Of a stretch of DNA of 17,537 bases, positions 10,297 to 17,537 are shown piece by piece. Under the pieces are notes generated by a model. The model was given only the letters and a program-made list of their open reading frames with translations, had not been told where the DNA came from and did not search any database. Numbering within the stretch: position 1 is the first letter of the stretch; every line of letters starts with the position of its first letter. Origin of the DNA: Irineochytrium annulatum (lineage: Eukaryota; Chytridiomycota; Chytridiomycetes; Chytridiales; Chytridiaceae); contig JADGJL010000589.1 of NCBI GenBank assembly GCA_027600665.1, positions 1 through 17,537 of the forward strand, written 5' to 3'. A program made the translations under genes and the position numbers.

Positions 10297-13200
10297 ATGC
10301 GAGCCATCCACTTCACTTCGGCCTATGTCCGGCGCGTCGCCGCAGACGAGGGTCTCCGCCGTCACGTCCTGGCCGAGCTGTCAACGGGTCGGGCCTTCGA
10401 GAGCACGGAGAACATGGTCGTGTTGATGGTGAGTGGAGCGGATGGTTCGTCGGGAGTTTGCTCCGGACGCCGACTCTCGAGTCTGACGCGTTGCCGACGT
10501 TCAGGTTGATATTTCGGGCTACTCAAAGATGTCTGCTGGGTTGGTGAGTTGGCGGACGCGTTCCGAACCTGCTTTGTTAACGGCTGGCTTCAACGCAGAC
10601 GGTCCTCGGCAAGATGGCGTCGGAACTGATCACGCTGTCCCTCCGCGCGTTCCTGAACAAGGTGAATATCTCTAGCACACCAGCTTTTTGATTTAGCGTT
10701 GACTGTGGGCAGATCATTGGCGTCATCGCAATCTATCACGGAGATATTGTCCGCTTTCTGGGTATGCCCCCCTTTATTCTTCCTTCATGCTTTGGGCTGC
10801 CTATAACGACCGCGAAGGTGACGCCGTTCTGGTCACCTTCTCGCGCCACTACGACAACGAGGCGATCGGGGACGTTGTCGTCCGAGCCTTGGCCTGTTCC
10901 CTCCATATCGCCAGCCGCTACGGCAGCATGGTGCTCGACATGTCAATCGCGGGCACGGTGCGCGGTCAGCAGTCTGCCGTACCGGAGCGCCAGGCTACGC
11001 ACCGGAGCATCCGGGATCAGGTCAGCCCGCCCGCATCGCGGAGCGGTTCTGTTGTCGGGTATACGAGCGGGGGTAGCCCGATAGAGCTTAGGCTGCATTT
11101 CGCGATTACGGCGGGAGAGGTCTCGAGGCTCATTGTTGGGGATCCGCAATCGAGGTTGGATTACTGCATTCATGGGGCTTGCATGTCGGCTCTGGGGTGT
11201 ATACTGGATAGTACGATGAAGGGTGAGCACTACATTCTGCTCATGCAGCCGCTAACAGCCCACAGGTGAAATGGGCATCGCCCTAAATTCATTCTCGAAG
11301 CTCGATCCATCCGCCTCCGACAAGCTGATGCTTCTGCAACCAAGGATCCTCCCCGAGGGTCATATCGTCCTCAGCGTCGCGGACATTCTCGCGCTTACGT
11401 CGAGCCTGACCGAGTGCGTGGCCGCTGCAGAGTCTTCAGACAGAGACATCGCAAGCTGCCTCCTGTCGCTGCTCTCCGCGTTTGATTACGACAAACCCGG
11501 CAGGGAAATCAGGTCCGACGTTGACGAGGATTTTATCAGGCTGTTCGTCGATCCGACCATGCTTCGAGCTCTGGAGATACATCGGACGGCGACGGGTACC
11601 AAGAAGCTGCAGGCGGAGTACCGATCCGTTTCCGTCGTGTTTGTATCGCTATTGTTTCCGTTCGACCTGCCCGTTGTGCAGAAGATCGTGCTGTGCTTCA
11701 TGGAGGCCCTAGATCTCTACGGCGGCGTGTATCAGCAGTATGCGGTGGATGATAAAGGCCAGACCCTTCTTGCTGTCTTCGGGCTGTCCGTGAGTGACGC
11801 CCGGCGTCTCTAACTAGCTCTAACTACTGTTCTTTGACAGGGCTTTAGTCACGCAAACAATGCGGACCAGTGCATCAAAGCGATGATTCACTTCATGCGA
11901 GCCGCTCAAACTCTGTTTAGAGGCGAAGGCGAGAGCAAATTGGCCATGTCAGTGGCAACGGGCGGGACGCTTTGCACCAGCATTGGTAACGACTTGCGGC
12001 GAGATCCGGGACTGCTCGGCGACGTTACCATCACGGCCGCAAGGCTGCTGAAGTTCTCAAAGCAGCATCGTGTTCTCATACTTGACCAACAGGCCAACGA
12101 GAGTGTAAAGCAGACGACGACGACTGTCGACTTGGGCATGGTAAAGGTGAAGGGCAAAGACGTTGAGCTGCCGATATATGGGATCCCGTGGCCCACGTTG
12201 GGAAGCAAAGGCGGCGACGGGTTGCCGGTCATTGGGTACAATAAGGAAAGGGAAAGTATTCAAACGAGGCTCGAGTCATGGTGCAAAACAAAAGATAAGG
12301 CGTGCTTCGTCGTGGAGGCTTCAAGCGGGATGGGGAAGTCCTACCTGGCAAACTTCGCGATGGCCCAAGCAAAGGCGCTGATGGTACCGTACTGCATTGT
12401 GCAAGGTAATGCGCTCAATATTTCCCCTTGTTGCTGACGGGTGCTAGGAACTGAGAGGAATCAGCTCAATCCGTTCAGCTCAATGGCTCCACTGTTGAGC
12501 TTCATATTCCGGAACGGGCTGGGAGAGAGGAAGAGCGGGCTGCTGCAGCTCAACTCCTCGGCGCCGCAATCCGTGAGCTCGACGCAGCTCAACAGGCGTA
12601 GCATCTACGGGAGCGACGTGATACGGAAGCATCTGGACGTAGCTGGGGCGGAGACTGAACTCGCGCCCCTTCTGTCGATCATCTCGCCCTTTTTCCAGGT
12701 TCAGGAGACGCCGCGGACGGCGGCATTGGATCATGCGGCCAAGAACAATCTGGTTGTCTCGTTGTGCGTCAAGATCGTCCGCAGCTTTCTGGAGAGATGC
12801 TCGGCTATGTTTGTCTTCGATGACGTGCAGTGGTTTGATTCGTTCTCGTTGAGCATCATATTGCAAATTGTGAAAAGCTGCCCGAAGGTTGGATGATCAT
12901 GGCTCTAACAAGCGTTAACTTTCAAGAAGTTATTTATAGTCATTTTGACACGCCCAATCGGCCCCACCAACGACACTGTCCGGGCCATTATAAGCCAAAG
13001 CGCAACAACGCATTTTCCGTTAAATGGCATTTCAGATGAGGAGGCCACACAGATCATTGTAATCACCATTACTGCTTTCGTTTTTAGCTGACCATGTCGA
13101 AGGAACGAAGAGTTAAGAGCCTGAAAACGCACATTAGTGGCGTCGACGCGGTGTTAGCCCACGGTAACTTGTTGCAAAAGGTTTTGTGTTAATAAGGTCA

Positions 13201-15586
13201 CAGCGCTTGTGAACAAAAGCGGTGGCAGCCCTTTGTTCCTGTCAATGATCTTGGAAGTGGTCATCACAAGGATCGGCATCGATTTCGTTCTGGACACAGC
13301 AGACCGACTCACGTTCGCAAGGGCCTCTCTCGTTGGCAAGGGCAATTTGGAAGGTGACGCGGACTATCTCTTTGGGAGTCTCAGCTCGGCGATCATGTTT
13401 CAGTATGACAAGCTGGATAACGCTTTCCAGAAAATACTGAAGGCGGCATCTATACTCGGACAGGTACGATAGTAGACCTTTAATCGGGGATCTTACCACT
13501 CCGATTCCAGTATTTCGTTCTTGCAGACATCATTATGTTGGCTGAACTTGATGTAACCGAGGACGCCCTTCTCCAATCAATGCGAGATAGCGACATATAC
13601 AACTTCCTGCTATACCCAACGGAAGGCGCGTGCCCACCGATGGCCGGAGAAACCGAGGTTGATATTCGTGGCTCGATGACAGACATAGGGACAATCAGTT
13701 GCTCATTCCGGCATATCGGCATTCTAAACGCGATATATGAGTCGCTCTCATTTGAAGAGAGGATCTTAGCGCACCGTTCTGTTGGACTTATCATTGAGAA
13801 TCTTGTGGCGGCGGATACGAGGGAACGGCTTCTACCGGGGCTGGAGTATCACTTCTCAAGAAGTAATGAGACTGAGAAGATCGTGAACTATAAGGAGGAA
13901 CTCGGGTGGGTAATAGTTTAATTATTGAAATCAATAAGCACCTAATATGTATCGCAAAGGATTGCACTCATCGAAAAGTTTCAATGCGTGGAGGGTGTCC
14001 GCATTCTTGAGACGCTTGTCCAATATGTCTCCGAGACCAGGGACGACGACCTGGCCAACTTGACCAACCCGGTGACGCCCTTAAGAAAAGCGTGGTGGTT
14101 TGCCCATCTTTGCTCAGGTTACACAGTTGTAAGACAATTTCCGAAAGACAAGGAAGCTGGCATCACCGCTCTCAGCCATTTAGGGACGTTGCCGTGGCCA
14201 GCAACAGAGAAAGATGCCCTGCGGGCGAAAATTGTGATGAAAAGGCAAACGACCATGCTTTGGTGTCGGACGTGGGGATGGAGACGGCGGAAACCGGGGC
14301 GACGCGTGGTGCCAGAGAGTCAGCATGGCGATGCACGGCTGTGTGAGAAGACAGTTCTAAGCAGTATGACCGGGGCACTGGTCTCGAACAAGCACTACAC
14401 GGAGGAGGAGACACGGTATCTGCTGATACGATATATGAACCTCTTGGTTGCTCACTTCAATTACACTGAAAATGATACAGAATGGTAAAAGCAGATGACG
14501 TTACGCATTGCTAAGCGAGTTTATAGGTGCCGGCTACTCTACACAAACTCATATTATGCTTTGTACGCTGCTCCAAAACTGCACCGATTTTGTATGCGGG
14601 AAGCCGAGCGAGTCGACAAGGGCGCAAACCATCCCTCGTACCTGTTCGCCAAAGCGGCGCTCAAATGCTTTTCGCCAAATTTCCGCGAATGCATTCCCCT
14701 CCTCATGCGATGCCGCGAGGATGCGATCCTCCGCGGCGACACCACTTACGAGCATCACTGCATGGCTATTTCCGGCGCCGTCGCGTTTCCCTTGGGCAAG
14801 TTCGACTTCATCGACGACACCACTGTGTCGTTTTACCGCACGTCGCAGACGATCAAGGAGGATCCAATCTTCAGCTTTTACGTCTCGCACACGATCTACC
14901 GCGTCGCGTTATTCAGAGGGGATGTTGAGGCGATGGCCGAGTGGAGGGAAATTTTCGAGCCGAGCGAAAAGGTCGCCAGAATGTACAATTACGGGGTGGG
15001 CATGAAGGAGTGCCTCGATACATGGGTTAAAGCGATCAGCGGAGACTTTACGGGCGCGGTGACCTCCCTCGAGGAATGCGATGCGGTACTTCCCCGAGGG
15101 GATATGCAGGGGCAGATAATGGACTGCGTGCAATCCTTGCCCTTCGTTTGCGCGATGATGGTCGATCCCGCGAGAGTCGGCATACCGCTCTCAGATGTTC
15201 AGGCCGGCGACAACACACCCGACAGCACGTGGAACCATCTCGTCAAGAAGAGGTTCGGGGATGTAGCAGCGTCATTGGCGTCGTTTTCAAAGTTCTTTGG
15301 CACCGTCCGCCACCACGCGTTCGCATACTGGTCTACCGGGATCTTCGAATGCGTAGGGCAACTCCTGAACGGCTCCAACAGCCGAGCCGTGAAAATTGCG
15401 GAACGAACTATTCGCTGTAAACGCAGGGCGGAGCTGGATGGGCTGCCGCCATACAAAGCTGTATATTATGGCATTATCGCGAAATACTCGTCTTCCGTTG
15501 CAGAAAGATCGAGATGCTCGTCCATATCGAGAAATTTGTTTTTGGAGTTAAAGTCGGCCGTGTTTGTAAAGTGGCTAGAATCATGA
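10297..15586 (+). CDS. Soluble adenylyl cyclase-like protein, paralog B (C1-C2-ATPase-helical)
   Basis: Exons: 10297-10428, 10505-10543, 10599-10661, 10713-10761, 10818-11222, 11266-11789, 11841-12405, 12448-12887, 12930-13058, 13103-13163, 13204-13463, 13511-13905, 13960-14484, 14527-15586. They total 4647 nt, 1548 residues, with a TGA stop. C1 holds VDISGYSKM (Asp46) and DIVRFLGDAVLVTF (Asp96). C2 holds VSVVFVSLLFPFD and VDDKGQTLLAVFG. The ATPase holds SSGMGKS (Lys near 570) and MFVFDDVQWFD (near 717). The C-terminus is helical and collinear with paralog A. The lengths of exons 1-4, 9 and 10 equal those of A exactly, which supports the boundaries. B carries a 26-residue insertion in C1 and 6 extra residues in exon 11. 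By family it is a soluble, ATP-using cyclase, probably responsive to internal signals. Loss of key C2 residues leaves activity uncertain. Confidence 0.85.
11790..11840 (+). other. Intron present only in paralog B (C2 domain)
   Basis: This 51-nt intron has a GTGAGT donor, CTAACT-like branch sites and a GACAG acceptor. It interrupts AVFGLS and GFSHANN between codons. Paralog A reads straight through the same junction (around 8226) without extra bases. Confidence 0.85.
14485..14526 (+). other. Intron present only in paralog B (C-terminal domain)
   Basis: This 42-nt intron starts GTAAAA, has a GCTAAG branch-like site and ends TTATAG. It splits the Trp codon of an EW-C junction. Paralog A has the same EWC residues uninterrupted (around 5545-5555). 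Confidence 0.75.
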
Positions 15587-16200
15587 TCTCGATGTGCTGC
15601 AATTGCACTGTGTGTTGTTGCTACGATTTTTTCCTAAGTCAAGGGCTCTCGAAATATATGAAGCTGTATATTTTCCTCCCGTGCTCAAGTAACCTCCTGA
15701 TCCACTCTAATAATAGTACTTTCGGCCACCAGGCTGGCGTCGTTCAGCCATTTAGTGACGCCTTAGGTGGGCACGGCAGCTCCAAGTTACGCCATAAGTG
15801 GCACTTCGTGGACATTTTGACCAGCTGCAAAAAGGACGTCATGATCAAGCCAGCACACTCTTCTAACATCGCGTTAGCTGTCACTTACTCGTCCCGCACT
15901 CGACCTCGACCCACAAAGCCCGTCCACCATTCAACTTCGACCTCGGTCCACCACTCGACTTCCGTCCCACTCTGTGAGCACCTCCACCCGCCCATAAGCT
16001 CACGGCGTTCGCATGTAGGAGTAAAAGAAAAAGCAACCGGTGAGCCAGTTGGGGATCATGTTGAACGCATGATACGTGGAAGCAACCTTGTTGTTCTACA
16101 CTCAAATCTTGTAGTTAGTTCATGAGTTTCAGAATTTTAGGCTTCTCCTCTGCCGCTGGCGCCGGCCACCATTACGTGCAGCTTTCCGTATGGGGCCGAC
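15587..16200. other. Intergenic region downstream of paralog B
   Basis: It presumably contains the 3' untranslated region of paralog B. One long open frame runs through it from inside the gene's last exon in another frame. It has low-complexity Ser/His/Thr composition and no recognisable domain, so it is not called. A short direct repeat lies at 15921-15963. Confidence 0.4.
15921..15963. repeat. Short imperfect direct repeat
   Basis: Two 19-nt units, at 15921-15939 and 15945-15963, share GTCCACCA and ACTTC and match at 15 of 19 positions, with a 24-nt period. The flanking sequence is also rich in CGACC and CCAC. Confidence 0.5.
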
Positions 16201-16257
16201 GCCTCCAACCTTCTCGCTCTTCTCAAGCACGACAAAGTCCTCGTAGCCCTTCATCTT
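16201..16257 (-). pseudogene. Orphan fragment resembling an FAD-dependent monooxygenase
   Basis: On the minus strand the frame reads KMKGYEDFVVLEKSEKVGG. This resembles the second beta strand and following GG of flavin monooxygenases of the Baeyer-Villiger type, where the Glu binds the FAD ribose. The GxGxxG motif that should lie just upstream is absent, because that side is soon occupied by the tRNA gene. The frame after GG does not continue as the family does. This is therefore at most a relic or a stranded exon. The match is short and could be chance. Confidence 0.35.
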
Positions 16258-16273
16258 GACCAAACGCCAAACC

Positions 16274-16278
16274 AAAAA
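16274..16278 (-). terminator. RNA polymerase III terminator of the tRNA gene
   Basis: A run of five T on the minus strand, within TTTCTTTTT, begins 15 nt past the tRNA 3' end. This is the expected Pol III stop signal. Confidence 0.6.
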
Positions 16279-16292
16279 GAAACAAAGAAGCG

Positions 16293-16364
16293 TAGCCGAG
16301 TTGGGTATTGAACCCAAGACCTTTCCCTTAGGAGGGGAACATTCTACCACTGAACTACACGGCC
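16293..16364 (-). tRNA. tRNA-Arg (anticodon CCU)
   Basis: The 72-nt sequence folds as a complete cloverleaf without an intron. The acceptor strands are GGCCGTG and CTCGGCT, with discriminator A. The D arm is GTTC/GAAT with loop AGTGGTA. The anticodon stem is TTCCC/GGGAA with loop CTCCTAA (anticodon CCT), and the T arm is TTGGG/CCCAA with loop TTCAATA. It should read AGG codons. Internal promoters fit: A box TAGTTCAGTGG and B box GGTTCAATACC. The acceptor stem has one T-T mismatch (positions 6/67) and a terminal G-T pair. CCA is not encoded, as usual in eukaryotes. Confidence 0.9.
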
Positions 16365-16480
16365 AGATGACGTTGATTCAAAAAATCTTGCATCTTTTAC
16401 CAAACCCACGTCGCTACCAACTTCCAACAGGTGAATAAAGGGACGGTTGCGAAAAAAGCAAGAGGAGTATTGCGAATCAT

Positions 16481-17357
16481 ATGGGACCAGCGCCGTCAGC
16501 CGAGAGGTCAGCGCAAAAGGCGCTGGTGGTTGAAAATGCCCGCGTCGCTCCGGGAACGCACTCGTACCGGAAGGACACCGAGGCATTGTGGGAGACCTTT
16601 GTGCGGGAGAAGTTGAAATAGGATAGAGGGCAGGAATGGGTGTTCGTTCCGACAATTCGTAAGTCAGCTTTGTTCAACAACACTAAAATAATCCACAGCT
16701 GAAATCAGCCTATTCGTCGCCGCATTAACGTCAATTAAAAAACATGATCCGAAGGAAGGCGATATTAGTGACAACGAAAATGAAGAAGGAGATAACGAAA
16801 TAGTTACCAACCAGCACAATTACCATTACCAGACGGGAAGAAACATTTAGCAATCCTGTTTGGTTTGGTTAGTTGGCAAAACAGATTATTATCATATAAC
16901 AAAAAAAGTTCGGCAAGGAATCGTGGAGTGAAAATGCAGGCATGGAGAAGCTAAGAACGAAAGCTTTCACTCACCTCCAAGATCACGCTTCTGCGGACCG
17001 CACCCTACACCTCCCTTCCCAGTGCAAGCCGGTGGGACCCGACGAGTACTTTCGGATCATGAAAGCCGGAGTATCCGTTATATTCGCCTGCCAGAAGAAC
17101 AGGTTTACGACCGTAAGAATGACGGTGCCATGAATGTCTAAAAAACAAAGTGGCTACGAACCCTGGTGATTGTGTCCACCATGCAGGCAACAGGCGTGCG
17201 GCCATTGTCAGTGGCGCTTGCCAATGGCCACTTGTCCAGAGATCCGGCCGAATTGGACGCCGCCACAGAGAAGCTGAGGGAAATTGAAGGATTAGTGGAC
17301 AAGGGACAACATGGAAAGCACTGCAAAAGACATCTTACGATTATCAAAGGCCATTGA
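16481..17357 (+). pseudogene. Degraded tyrosine-recombinase-like (possible Crypton) sequence
   Basis: From ATG 16481 the frame reads through ARVAPGTHSYRKDTEALWETF to an in-frame TAG (16619-16621). It then continues as EWVFVPTI, a clean 40-nt intron (16659-16698, GTAAGT...CACAG), EISLFVAALTSIKKHDP and an acidic stretch, stopping at 16848-16850. The N-terminal part resembles the helical core-binding domain of tyrosine recombinases. Further on, 16942-17133 contains CKPVGPDEYFRIMKAG. The frame around 17166-17357 contains STMQATGVRPLSVALA, which resembles recombinase box I (TGxRPxS), with the catalytic-type Arg codon at 17199-17201. No box II (HxxR...Y) was seen before the window ends. The family call is an inference from motifs, and the element looks broken. 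Confidence 0.3.
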
Positions 17358-17537
17358 GAGTTTAGCTGCGAGACATCCGCCTCCTAAAAGCCAAAGACAA
17401 AAATATCGGCCATTAGTCGGTCTCACTTCTCAAGGTTCTTCAAGGAGGTTTGGCGAGGTCAATGTCCAAAATCAAACCAACCAATACATTTTTTTCCCAA
17501 GTTCATAGAAACCTTACACTTCTTCAAAAGTCCTCGA
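17358..17537. other. Window end, nothing assigned
   Basis: A short open frame beginning at 17311 (MESTAKDILRLSKAIESLAA) runs to a stop at 17508. It overlaps the recombinase-like piece in another frame and could be a continuation after a frame change. I cannot assign it. Confidence 0.25.

Noticed and set aside
7132..12887. Asp in place of Glu after the Walker B Asp as a sign of a dead ATPase
   Set aside because: DDVxWxD is a normal form of this motif in AAA_16/STAND-type ATPases, so it is not evidence of inactivity.
12888..12926. Acceptor after 12926 for intron 8 of paralog B
   Set aside because: Using 12929 makes exon 9 exactly 129 nt, identical to paralog A. The earlier site adds one Lys not seen in A.
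13059..13087. 29-nt intron option in paralog B
   Set aside because: It would keep the frame, but the 44-nt option (13059-13102) has a proper CTGAC branch site and starts the exon at the same residue as paralog A (E-x-RV-SLK).
15514..16125. 203-codon plus-strand open frame
   Set aside because: It begins inside the last exon of paralog B in a different frame, has low-complexity composition and shows no domain.
1..17537. CRISPR array, bacterial operon or prophage
   Set aside because: No regularly spaced repeats or Shine-Dalgarno-led operon were seen. The many short spliceosomal introns show the DNA is eukaryotic.

Overview
This window comes from a microbial eukaryote. The genes are split by very short GT-AG introns, mostly 39-66 nt, with CTAAC/CTGAC-like branch sites, and one nuclear-type tRNA gene is present. 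The main content is a divergent pair of soluble adenylyl cyclase-like (sAC/ADCY10-type) genes. Among fungi that family is mainly kept by flagellated zoosporic lineages, so a chytrid-like fungus is my best guess. A protist or alga cannot be excluded from sequence alone.

Layout. Positions 1-1342 are GC-rich with no recognisable gene. A TATA box at 1343-1349 precedes a five-exon gene (1425-3550, +). Its centre matches a widespread eukaryotic family with SHxW, WLD and CLWE motifs, probably a TIR-like alpha/beta fold. It has a Ser/Pro/Thr-rich N-terminus and a helical, charged C-terminus. Just downstream (3635-3883) is a frame-broken copy of that C-terminal region. Positions 3884-4508 show no gene.

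Two paralogous sAC-like genes then lie head to head. Copy A is on the minus strand (9639 to 4509, 13 exons, about 1508 residues). Copy B is on the plus strand (10297 to 15586, 14 exons, about 1548 residues). They share a 657-bp divergent intergenic region. Both read as cyclase C1, cyclase C2, AAA_16/STAND-type ATPase with Walker A and DDVQWFD Walker B, and a long helical C-terminal domain. Eleven intron positions are shared. One intron is found only in A and two only in B. Both keep the two metal-binding Asp residues in C1 (46 and 96) but appear to have lost the usual base-selecting and transition-state residues in C2.

The right flank (15587-17537) holds a short direct repeat, a small orphan fragment resembling an FAD monooxygenase, a tRNA-Arg(CCU) gene on the minus strand with a T-run terminator, and a broken reading frame with tyrosine-recombinase-like traits that suggests a decayed mobile element.

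Exon boundaries were placed by eye, from GT-AG sites, frame continuity and paralog comparison. The boundaries of A and B support each other. The first three exons of the 1425-3550 gene are less certain.
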